Assembly: GCA_025093555.1 (NCBI GenBank)
Contig: JAIWNF010000018.1
Coordinates: forward strand, 744,001-808,000
Source: Circinella umbellata
Lineage: Eukaryota; Mucoromycota; Mucoromycetes; Mucorales; Lichtheimiaceae
DNA length: 64,000 nt
Reading direction: 5' to 3'
Part shown: positions 11,930-23,487 of the stretch, in pieces
Layout: each line of letters opens with the position of its first letter
How positions within the stretch are numbered: position 1 is the stretch's first letter
The notes under the pieces: generated by a model
Databases searched by the model: none
What the model was told of the DNA's origin: nothing
The model's input: the letters and a program-made list of their open reading frames with translations, nothing else
Position numbers and translations under genes: made by a program

Positions 11930-13575
11930 TTACAAAGTAGATACTAACATACCAATAACAGAAACTAAAAGAGTTACTATCATATAAGCTGAATCCATTG
12001 GTGACACAATGGGTGAAGAGGATGAAGGTGAATCTACACCATTAACACTACCAGGAACATTATTTGCAGATGCAAAACCAATTCTATTCTCACCCATATC
12101 AAAGACCAAGTAGGCACTACGAAGTACTGAGTCACCAATTAAATACATGCCACTACTACTACCAACGGGAGCAATACCAAGAATACAAGTAGTGGATGTT
12201 TCAACTGTAGGTCCATCATATGGAATTAAAAGTTCAGATCCAGGTACAGATAATGTTACTGGATTATCACTGGGCTTTTCAGATGTAGACATTTGTAATC
12301 GAAGACTAGTTGCTGTATCTGCAGCAGAACAAGAAGTCATAAATACTTGGGATTGACTATCCAGTTGAAAATTACCTTTACCTAATAATCCTTCAGCTAC
12401 TTGAACAGCCAGATCATCAGGTAAATAAGTCAGCGTTGTACCAGTATCAATAATAAAAGGGACCACATTTTTAAATGTCATAGTATTTGAAGAAGAGTTT
12501 CCAATACCGATGCCTTGACCATAAACCATCCAATAATAATAACCGTCATTTGAACTACCCAAAACAGATTCCAATGGATTTTTTGATGTTTGTAATTGTG
12601 CTACAGGTAAATAAGCAATTTCACCAGTATATTTTGAACTATCTGTACCACCAAAGATAACTTCACCCACCCAACCTTGTTCATCTGGATTATTCATATA
12701 AACTGAAAAAATGGGTTGCTGAATTAATTTTTGGTCCATTAAATTGAAAACAAATGGATTATAAGCAGGTTCGCCTTGATTAGAAGCTGCAGTCAATTTT
12801 GGATAACCAAGACCTAAGATACCGTTTCCAATAGGTCCATCACTGCCACTTGATTCTGTTGTTGAATTATCAGTTGTAACATCAGTTCCACTTCCACCCA
12901 ATGTGGTTGGATTAGTAAGAATATCAGCTGTTGTAGATGCTAATCCGAATTGTTGGTTTTGAACAGATACACCAGCAACGCTTACAGTGTCTTTAACATA
13001 AGTACCATTGACGGAACCAATACCATAAACAATACCAAAAGCTTCTGTTGATGAATTAAAAGTTGATGACTTTGTTGCATCGAATCGGGTATATGGACAT
13101 TGACTTGTTGGACAATCTGTTGAAGGAACCCATAAATCGGCACTAAAAATAAATAATAAGTAATAATAAAAAAGGTAACGTGCCAATATATTTATAATTA
13201 GTAGCGAATAAAAAAGGAAAATAATTTTTGAAGGGTTAATTAAGGTAAAATATATGGGCGTTCTTTTTTTAAAAAAAAATTGTTATTTTACCTTCCAGTA
13301 TCCAATGTGACAGTAAATTTTTGTAATGGAGTACCAATACCAACATCTACAAGATATTGGGAACCACCATCATTATAAAGAGTAGCTTCAAATGGATCAC
13401 GTTTTTCAATACTACGTTTTCGTTGAGCTGTTATTACATCCAAATTTTTTGCTGATTTTCTTAATGGTAATCGAATAACCGAAGATGAAGTATCTTTTGA
13501 AATATTAGCACCATAAACGAATGATGTAGTTATTGTTGATATTAATAATAATGCTGTTGATACTGTAATGTGCAT
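11930..13575 (-). CDS. pepsin-like aspartic protease (A1), yapsin-like, tandem copy 2
   Basis: Exons 13292-13575 and 11930-13142 encode 498 residues. A signal peptide (TALLLISTITTSFVYG, ending near residue 22) precedes a propeptide with a Kex2-type site in RSIEKRDP. Active-site motifs are TLDTGSADLWVPS (Asp about 92) and FIIDTGTTLTYLP (Asp about 327). Other A1 landmarks are NGILGLGYP and LIGDSVLRSAYLVFDM. The tail SPIVSPMDSAY plus a hydrophobic end is a plausible GPI-attachment signal. The intron lies at exactly the same codon and phase as in copy 1, showing recent common ancestry. Both genes read the same way, so copy 2 lies upstream. Role inferred: extracellular or cell-wall proteolysis. 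Confidence 0.92.
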
Positions 13576-16500
13576 AATGATTTCAATTTATTTATACACA
13601 CAGGTACACGTACACACACAAAAAAAAACGAAAAGAAAAGAAAAGAAGAAGAAAAGAATTATATAGAAGAAGAACCGACAAGCACGCCGCCTTTTTATGT
13701 ACGTATTTTATTTTTGTACTACCTTAACATGTTTTTTTTTGCAGAATTATATTATATTATTATTATTATTACACTAATTCTTTAAAAGGAAATTAATGTT
13801 CTCTGCTATTATTTTATGTTGTTTTTATTTTTGTCAAGTTTTATACTGTTTCAATAATGAATTTAAATTTTTATATTATCAAAAATTATAAAATGAAAAA
13901 AAAAGGTATTTGAAGTCGTCTTTTTTCATATAGTATACAAAAAAAAATTGCCAAGACGTTTTTTACTTCCATGTGTCACATTGTGATAGTTCTCCGATTT
14001 CATCTTTATTTGTATGTGTGTGTGTGTGTGTGTGTGTCAACATTGTTGCATGGGATCAATACTTTATTGTTTTTAAATGCTTATTGCCAGGAAAGGCTTG
14101 TGGAAAAACATAAAACATTTTTATTCTAAATAAAGATAAATGATCTTTATTTAGAACTTGAAAACGACCTTTGTATTAGCCTATGAGTGTAATTATTACG
14201 TCTACAAAAAAAAAGTAATTGGATTAAAGGATTTATTCCACATATAATTCATAAAACACATGACGCACAATCTTAACTGCAGTTTTATTACGTAAAACTA
14301 AACCTTCTGCATATGCATATGCACATATATATATATTATATATATAAACTATATTATACGGACAGAATTATGAATATAGACTTATAAATGTATACAACAA
14401 CAAATATAAACATCAATATTACGTATTCTGCAGCAGCCATTAATTTTTAAGAGAAAGAAAACTATTAATGATGTTTTGTTTGATATCAATTGACGTCTTT
14501 TAAAAGAATTTACATAAAGTATAGCATACCTATTAGACAACAGGAAAATAAAAATAATATTGCATCGACCTTACACGTGAGAAAGTTTATTATTACATCT
14601 CTAAGTTTCAGTTCTTGGCGAAAAATAAAACATTTTGTAGTAGTAATTATATTCTTATATGAGTTAAATAATATATAAATATAAATTATTACTAGAGAAT
14701 CGTTAATCCGTCTATAGTCACTGTTATGATATATAGTTTATGTTTGTGGAGCAGAGGTCATGAGAACAGTAAAGTTAGTAATAAAGCATTACTATCCTGA
14801 CGATGGACGTTTTGTTATGAAACTTTAAAAAAAAGTTGCGCTATGTGATAATCTGTCTAAGAAAAGAATACTGCAGGTTGTGTAACAAATAAAGCATTTA
14901 AAGATGCATTACATTATTACATCCAAGCTCAATTTCTTATATAATTAGTACGTAATCCAAAAAGTAGCAATTATTTATATTAATTATTACTACAACTAGT
15001 ATCAAATTTAATAAATTATAAATTAGTATTCAGCAGATAAATTATCAATTATTAGTAATTGATTAATATGGTTGTTGATCTTTACGTATGTAGCTGATTG
15101 CAAATTAACAAAACAAAGTTAATTTGATATTAAATATATGTAAAGTTGTACATGGGTCTTCAAATAATAAATAAAAGAAGAATAAAGAATACGTAACATT
15201 TACCCGCGTAATTATTATAAGTGATGTAATGAGGCTCATTATAGTTCATAAGATATAGGGTCTTTTAATATCCTTTAGTTACGTATGTATGATAATCAAA
15301 TGGTACTTAATGTTGTATTATAAGAACATTATCTCCATTATCTCTTCATCCCAGATGAAATAAGAAATCATATTTAAAATACAGACAACAGAACTCAATT
15401 CTAAAAAGGAAACTGAGTAAAATCGCATAACGATGTCCTGCGCCTCGTCAACTTAAATTAAAGAATAAAAGAGAGTATCATGGCTAAGCCCAATATACTT
15501 CAGAACAGTAGCTGTAGTAACCTTCTCAATATTAATGACTAATATCAAGTACCCGACTTTACTATCAATCACCCACATCATTCTATTAACTAAGCCCCGT
15601 AACTCGTAGAATAGAAATCATATAAATACGGGTTGTAAATATTATTTTAAAGAAATAACTTTATTCTAGTTTCTAATTATTATTAAAGATATATAACAAA
15701 GTCTCAAAGGATTTATACCTTGTCTGTTTTTATTTCCTACTTTTATTAAAATAACCAAATATCACACTTAATACTAATACAAAGTATGAAAAGCGATGAT
15801 TGTTAAATAGGAATGGTAAACAAAAAATAAATAGGTTGGTATCTTTTATCGAAACAGCAACCAAAACAAAAATTTCAACTTGAGAAAAAAACTTGATCGA
15901 CGGATTGAAAAGATCAAGGATAACCATATTAGAAAAGAATTTTTATTTTCCATAAACAGTCTATGATGTACATATAGAAAACATTATTTTGTAATTAAGT
16001 GTTTTCTTCTAGGAAAAGATTTTCGTCTTAACAAAACTTCCATATGATAGTGCAGATAATATATTATACTCCATCCGTGTGATAAGATTCATTCAGAATT
16101 CACGATATACGTATCACCTATTAATATTTCATCTGATAATATTACTTATGTCAGTCAGTCCATATATTGACTTAGATGGCCATCTCATCCACGTGAAAAG
16201 CTGTCGGATAAATATCCGTTACTATATCGTATCGTTTATTAAACCCGTATCATTTTATTTGTTATTATAGTAACTCGGTGGAAAAGGTAAAGCTGCTACC
16301 ATTAGCAATTTCAATTATTCATTCAGAAAAAATTATAATCTTTCATAGACGCATATTTACAGACATATTTGCTATTTCTGCCAAATATCCTTACCAAGGT
16401 TTTGTTGTATTTTTTTCATCCAACCCAACGGATTAATTTTATTAAAAGGCGGTGGTGCAATAAATATTTTCTAGAAGTGTAGATAATATCAATCCTTGTA

Positions 16501-17465
16501 ACAATTTGTGTTTTAAATATTTTCTATTCAAAATTCCATCAGTGAAGTTCTTCCATACATACCAATTAAACATTATTCATCATTGAACGGATTGATTGAG
16601 TCATAAAGTTTTCTGTTGACTAAAGTATTCCTTATCCTGAATCTTGTTTCTCTTTGTTATTATTATATGCTTTTGATGAATAAAAGTATAATGGGAATTA
16701 TATCATATTTGGTGTCAAGAACTTCAAGGAAGATGAGACAAAAATGGGACTATCCCAAAAATATAAGAAAATATGAATCATGAGAATATAGTAAAGTCAT
16801 ATACGTACCCTGAGTAGTCTTTGAATAATATATTTACTATCAGATACTTATGTATATAATGTGTAAAAAAAACAGAGTAAGGATCATTATACTGTAGATG
16901 GATATATTTATGACTTCTCTGCAACCGAATTCAAAAGTACTCACTGGCTCCGTTCGTCACAAAGCGATTAACACCATAAAATAACCCGACCAAGATTTAT
17001 GGGGAAAGAGCAACATAGTACACTATAAATTTTATAATTTTCTCTCTACTTTATTGTTCAAAGATACTCACAAGTATGAAATCACACAGGGTTTTTATTC
17101 TAAATTGAATAAATAAAAATATATTTATACCGGTTTGACTAGAAACTACTATAGTCATGTTTTATAACAAAGAGCACGCTGAATACTAGATACATAATAA
17201 TAATAAAATAAAACTTATTTCATATTTAATTTTTGTATGGTAATACTTATTCAATTATCATGTCAGTAGTTTGTCAATTTAGTCGACAGGGTGTTTGTAA
17301 TAGAACATCATTAGGTTAACATTTTATACAATAAAAGTTTGAATAGCGTATTTATATATATATCAACTAATAGCATTTTTGCTAAATTGTGTAACTTTAT
17401 GTCCAAATATATTCGAATATCCATATAGCTTGATTAAAAAAGCGTTACAACAGTTCTTGTCTTTA
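13576..17465. other. AT-rich gene-free stretch
   Basis: About 3.9 kb with no supportable gene. It holds a (GT)n microsatellite at about 14015-14037, an AT palindrome at about 14310-14345 and several TACGTA palindromes. The first few hundred bases are the promoter of the aspartic protease on the minus strand. Confidence 0.6.
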
Positions 17466-17713
17466 TTACCTTGTACGAACGGTTCCCACTAACGTATGAT
17501 CGGCATCATAACTCTCATATCTTATATCATCGCCTTTTCCTTTTGCTACAATATATCCACCGGCAGGACATGAAGCTCTACGAAGGTTTAGTGCACTGTA
17601 TGGACGATCACCACCATAATTCATCTATTAGAACAATTTATAAACAAAAAATATCGATGCGATATCCATGACAGAAGAAATTAAATATCATACAGAACTC
17701 TGTCAACAATAAT

Positions 17714-17748
<35 letters not shown>

Positions 17749-18095
17749 CTTACTGCAAATGTAACAATGGCATCCTTTTTAAGTTCTACGTTACAGTTTA
17801 AATAGCTATTGTATGGGCAGCATTCTTTGGAACCGAAAGGCATCCCAGTATGTCGAAACGCACTATATAACAAAGAATATTAACGTTTATAAACAAAACA
17901 AGAGAATAGAACTATGAAGTTAAAGTAATAAACTTCTTACCCAGTATTTTTTTTACTATAGTGTTGTCCATCAATTTGTTCAACAAACAACTTGGTGCCA
18001 TCTTCCATCTTGTTATAAATACAATACGAATAGACATAATTGGGTAAAAGAGTTAAAAAAATCAAAATAACGGCTAACAGCGCGCGGACCATCAT
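17466..18095 (-). CDS. small secreted cysteine-containing protein of unknown function
   Basis: Three exons reconstructed by hand: 17941-18095, 17754-17862 and 17466-17624. All splice phases fit and the product is 140 residues. It starts MMVRALLAVILIFLTLLP, a clear signal peptide ending near residue 22. The mature part has five Cys (about 25, 66, 67, 75 and 107), with the blocks SKECCPYNSYLNC and RASCPAGGYIVAKG, then DDIRYESYDADHT. The layout (Cys-Cys, later SCPAGG) resembles small secreted proteins I associate with mucoralean fungi, but I cannot name a family. The second intron is very AT-rich, with an (AT)n tract at 17718-17745. It sits alone between gene-free blocks. It may be an extracellular or effector-like protein; that is inference. 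Confidence 0.8.
17718..17745. repeat. (AT)n microsatellite in an intron
   Basis: An uninterrupted AT tract inside the second intron of the small secreted protein gene. Similar tracts occur at 19983-20008, 45883-45903 and 57781-57807; the last lies in a transposase intron. Confidence 0.8.
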
Positions 18096-18357
18096 GTTCA
18101 GTGAGTAATAAAAATTGGTTACAAGTTAAATGTATTGAATTTAGTGTTTGCTTGAAGGTGTTATGACTATTGTAATGAAGAGATTTGTTTCTTTGTTATG
18201 TCGTGTAAACACACGTGTTGTTGTGGATAATGTTGGTGTCTTTGTCTGCTCGTTTATTAGAATTTAACCAGTACTTTATATATATATATATTTTTGGCAA
18301 CATTTATAAATAGATTAACTATTATATGAACCAAGTACTAGAATTAAAAGCAACGAA

Positions 18358-18491
18358 TGTTGTCAAGTATATTGTAATTTTTTGCTCTCAATTAAAAACC
18401 CAAAGCCCATGGTGATGAAATCACTACATGCGGTATTATTTTGATTTACGTAGTATCTATTAATGTTGTCAAATATCGATACTTGACAACA
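18358..18491. mobile_element. short foldback/MITE-like element with 13-bp inverted ends
   Basis: TGTTGTCAAGTAT at 18358-18370 and its exact reverse complement at 18479-18491 bound a 134-bp segment. The right half also contains an internal copy, so its end alone forms a near-perfect palindrome (18464-18491). GAA flanks both sides, which could be a 3-bp target duplication. No coding capacity. Confidence 0.45.
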
Positions 18492-20639
18492 GAAAGATGT
18501 CTTAAATTATCAGTCACGAATAAAATAATTTTTGACTGTAATGCATATTGTCATATTGTTTGCCAAAAGCATTAATTGACTATATTTAGCAGCAGTCGTA
18601 AGTATAAAATGAGAATATCAATTTTACTGTAATATAAGCTTATATCCAATCGATCTTCTATGTCGTCATACGTCTATTTATAAGTAACTAGATAGGTATA
18701 TATGAAAAAGACAATGTCGGTGTAATAAGTGAAAACTTTTTCAGTAGAGAAAAAGTTAAAGTAGTATGTAGAAGAAAAACATATTACGTAGTGAGAGAAT
18801 AAAGTATTTTATGGACTATTATATAATAACATCTCGCCAGAACAATAAGTTACGAGAACTGGGAATAATTAATTTAAACAGTCTTCTGCACATGTGTTAG
18901 AGCTTTGATATAATTATTTTTCAATAAAGAAAAACATGAATTAAATTCTCAAAGACATTAATGATGCCTGATAACTTTTTTTTTCTTTTTCATGATAAGA
19001 AAAAAATAAATTTAAGCTTGTAACTTTTTTCTTCAAAGAACATTAAAAAAAAGTAGTTTCATCATTCTAATTGAACATTATAGGCACTCATCGCCTTGGC
19101 TTATTTATAAGTATCTTTTATCAATAAAACGATTATTCGTTTTATGATGTTAGTCTCCTTCACTACGTATGCTTTTATTGCATTTGACTTATTACAAAGC
19201 AGGTTAAAAAAAAGACGCGTTGATTGCATAATCACATATCATGTTCTGCCATTCTCCCGATCCCGGTTTAAAATAAACCGAGATTTTTCCTTGATAAAGT
19301 AAAATGACTATATAGAAATTAATGGTATATAGCAAAACAGTATAAATTATTTTTCCAATTTGTATTACTATGATTGTCACGTCATCAATTAGACTATTTC
19401 GTGGATGTCAGATAGAGAAAAGCTGTATTGCTTGCCCTCCAGTTGATCGTCCTACAAAATGCCCTATCCTTACCCCCAGCCAGATACAGCTTTACATTGG
19501 TCTTGTCCATCGTATCTATATTTAAAAAAATCAAAAAGAAATAAAGTAATAAAGTAAAGCATCTTATTCATTTCGACTCATTTACGTCCACGCATTTAGT
19601 TGTACTCCTTCACTTAGACTCTTCAGTTCCACATACTCACTCTCACTCTCACTCTCATTCCGGTGCCAGCACCCTTTTACGTCTATTTATTTGCCCCCCA
19701 CCGAATGGCTTCAGCATACTCATATACACCAATCAAGTTCCATGCATTTACTTACACACAATTATTTACATGGATTTACCTGGACTTTGATACTTCTATT
19801 CTTTCACTTCAATTCATCCACTCATATCGATTGGCTCATACATGCACTAATTATACCCATGTTATTTTTAATCACTTCTTGTCGAATTACTTATGTTGTC
19901 AAATAGCCCATCCTGTGATTTATAGTGCTTCTTGTGGCCCATAGAATAGTCACTGGCTAAGATCAAGTCAACCACCACAGAGTATATATATATATATATA
20001 TATATATTAGGTCAAAGTATGATAAAACAATATTAGCATTTTTCTCTTCGATAAAAGAAGTTTCATTTGAAATAACGCCATAGAAGAGGATTGATATAAT
20101 GGAAAGTTTCATCATTATTTACCCGGGCAACATAATACTACACCATTTTGGTTCTAATTAAAGTTTGAAATGTATGCGCGGTTAAAAAAAATAATTCATG
20201 CACCAACTGCACCAATATAAACCTGAGCAGTAGTAGTACACCCGTCAAGTGTTGAAACTCATCTTGACATATTGGAAAAACCTTATTTATAACGAATTAT
20301 GTGAGATTGTTAACCGTTATAATAGTTTTAAAGCAGATTAGAAGCTCACTATTGAATATATGAGATACCGTCATGCTTTATTAAGCTAATGGAATAAAGG
20401 CAGCAAAGTTCTATAAACCATAATATTCGCGTTTGAAGTTCTACTGGTGATACGACGTTTATGCGCACCGTTCCAAGTGAATGAGAAAAACAAACATCTA
20501 TAATAAAAATAAAAAGTTACAGACGAAATTAACAACATGAAAGACGGCCATTGTAATAAAAAAAAAGAAGAAAAAATAAACTTGAAGTACATGTCAAAAG
20601 ATAAATGAATAAAAAAGGTGGGAAATAGAAAAGGTACAA

Positions 20640-21120
20640 TTAACTGAAAGTACATGTTAAAAATAAAAATGAAGAGTAGTAATCAACTGCTCCTCTTTTT
20701 TATTTTTTACTGTTGGGAAGAAAGAAAAAGTGCAAAAAGGAATGTCAAAAGGAAGGAGAAAATTAAAGTTACAAGTAACTTAAAAAGTAAATGTCAAACC
20801 CACCCACCAAAAAAAAGTAGAAAAAGGAATGTCAAAAAAATGTAGCAGTTACTCTACTTTTTTTTTTGAATGTTGAGAGGAAAGAGAAGGTGGACAAAGG
20901 AACGTTAAAAATAAAAATAAAGTTACGAGTAACTGGAAGTAAATGTCAAAAAGTAAATGTCAAAAGAAAAAAAAGAGAGAAATACTTACTTTACTTGAAT
21001 GTTGAAAGGAAAGAGAAAATGAAAAAAGGAATGTAGAAAGACAGAGTTACTGAAAGTACATTTCAGAAACGAAAGAGTTTAGTTGGTAGGAAAGAGAAAG
21101 AAAGAAAACAAGTCAAGAAA
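20640..21120 (+). repeat. degenerate tandem repeat, unit about 140 bp, purine-rich
   Basis: About 3.5 diverged units share the order GTTAC-GTAAC/CTGAAAGTA, AAATGTCAAA, ACTTTACTTGAATGTTG, GGAAAGAGAA and AAAGGAATGT. The strand is purine-rich. Units differ by indels, so this is an old satellite-like duplication, not a coding region. Confidence 0.55.
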
Positions 21121-23487
21121 GACCCAGCTAGAGAATATAAAGCATAAAAGGGCTCTGTGGGTCTAGAATCCCGTCTATTCAAATGACATTTTACTGTTAT
21201 ATAAAACTATACTTTTCAAACTACTTTTCAAATAATATCATGATGACTTTGACACTAGTTTGAAACAAAATGCTTATTACTTTATATTATGAATGCGAAT
21301 CTTTTTGAAAAAAAAAAACATTTTCTTCACCAACGGTAATAACGATAGCGATCTACATGAAGTAAATGCGCAGCAATGAAAATGGTCTGCATAAAGTAGG
21401 TGAAAGTAAGAGGTACTGGGTCAAAAAACATGTGTATAAATTGCAACATTCCGTGACAAAGTAAGATTAGAATGTGAGATTCCATTGCCATGACAAGTGT
21501 TGCTTAACAACATATTTCTTTTATTTAAGAACAAACGCGTTTTTTTTACGCAATCTAGTAACATGTTGCATAAAAATTAACTTTTTTTACTCGTCGGGGT
21601 AAATCAAATGATTATCCTCCACATGACGAAACTCAACAACGGTGAGATATGGGATCTTCGTATTGGATACAAAAAGATGAATGATGCATATAAAATATAA
21701 AATATATATAAGATCTTTTTTATATTTGGAGAGAAAGTTTATATGCAAATGATTGAAAAAAAAGAGCCATAAATTCTTGTCAACACTCGTTTCAAGATAT
21801 TCAAAGTGCAATGAAGCATACGTTGGTGTATGTGTATTTGAAGACTCGCTGAGCATCATTAACTATCCGCTCCCAAAGACAAGAATAACAAGAAAGAGTT
21901 GTTTATTTCAGCGTTGGTACTTATTTTTCGAGACAAACGTCTAGATCGCCTAGTTTTTGAAATCTTCAAAATATTGAAGTTGTGAACCGGACCAAATTAC
22001 AAGGCGTGTCTAACAATTTTGTGTGCATCGTCGAGAAAATTTGATAATTCCAATTAACAATAGGATAATTATATAAATTTGAGTGACATAATCGTAGGGA
22101 GAATCTTCTTTATTGAGTATTTGGAAACGTCACATGATACAGGTTTATAGAACCATCGATGTTTATCATACTAACGATATATAAAATAGTCAAGAACTTC
22201 CAACGATTTTTTAGCAGAATAACCGGATTAGAGATAACTCACTATATTATATGTATGGATATTATTATGAATCTAATTTTTTGATTATGAGTTATATGAT
22301 GCACTATTTGATAAAAAGGCTTTTAAATGATTCTTCTTATTACATATTATCTGTACACTTTCTGTACACTTTCTGTACACTTTCTTTAACTAGGGTCCCT
22401 ATAGAGTGGGTAGAAGCAGCTATAAACTTGCAACAATAGAGCGAATATTAATTATGTCGTATCATAAATTACATTTAATACATTTTGCGAAAAAAAAAGC
22501 GAGTTATTAAATTTTAACAAAAAACATGTGGTAATTTTTTTACTACCGGGAAGATACTCCCCAGTTTTGGAAATGGAAAACTTTTCAAGACAAAAATATT
22601 CATTTAATAATTGAATTACGTATTGGAGCATCAATAAGGCATGGAAAATAGTATGAAATGAATGCAAAAAACGATTCATGGTTTTTTCTAAAGTAACTAT
22701 AAAGTCTTAAAAGTCTTTTAGCAGTGATTTGTTAGATGACTTTCACAAAATATAATCCAACCACAACATTATATATTATTCTTGTGAACACCTTTTGTAG
22801 TTTCCTAAATCACTTCATTTATTTCTCCAAGTAGGCAAATACACATACGCAGCATAAAGAATGTGTTACTGTGCTTAATTGAAACTATACTCACAGAACA
22901 TAACATGTTTATGAAAATGCATAGATTCCAGCTGTTTTACGTAGAAAGTGTAATAATATTAGCTTGCTCCTTTTATATATATATATATATATGATAAATA
23001 CTACATGACGTTTTTTTTTCTTTATCAAACTGTCAAAAGAGCTGTATGTACTATATATATATATTATAGTTTGTTCTCTATTGTAATTAATATCAGTTAA
23101 TGATGACATGAGTTCAAATAAAATACTTACATTTCTAAAAAGTGTCTAACATATATCAAATAAAATGTATCCCAAGTTTATATACAAAAACGGGTGACCA
23201 TGTATCATAACATGATACTTTCTCACCATTACATGACATTAAATAATTATAGAATAAGTGTATGCCTGTGAATGGAATAGTATGAAATTATTAGCATAGG
23301 TGGAATAGGGAATTCAAACAACACTTTCCTCTGATTATAAACTTAAATCGATCAAAATTGGTTAGTCCAATAAAGAGAAAAAATACATATATAATTCTTT
23401 TATGCATATAAAACAAAGATTTTGTTTAATAGTTGGTATTTACAAAATTATTAATAGTAAAAAAGACAATTATAAAAATTGTGGTTT

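Larger units (their letters stand above)
18096..23487. other. AT-rich gene-free block with repeats
   Basis: About 5.4 kb without a supportable gene. It contains a foldback element (18358-18491), a (TA)n tract (19983-20008), a degenerate tandem repeat (20640-21120) and three copies of TGTACACTTTC near 22350-22384. The frame at 19663-19944 has low-complexity His/Thr/Leu composition. A short Cys-containing stretch near 19410-19520 (SCIACPPVDRPTKCP) may be a relic. Confidence 0.55.

Noticed and set aside
19663..19944. 93-codon plus-strand frame with an ATG start
   Set aside because: Low-complexity His/Thr/Leu/Tyr composition from simple CA/CT-rich DNA, no splice partners, and overlapping open frames of equal length.
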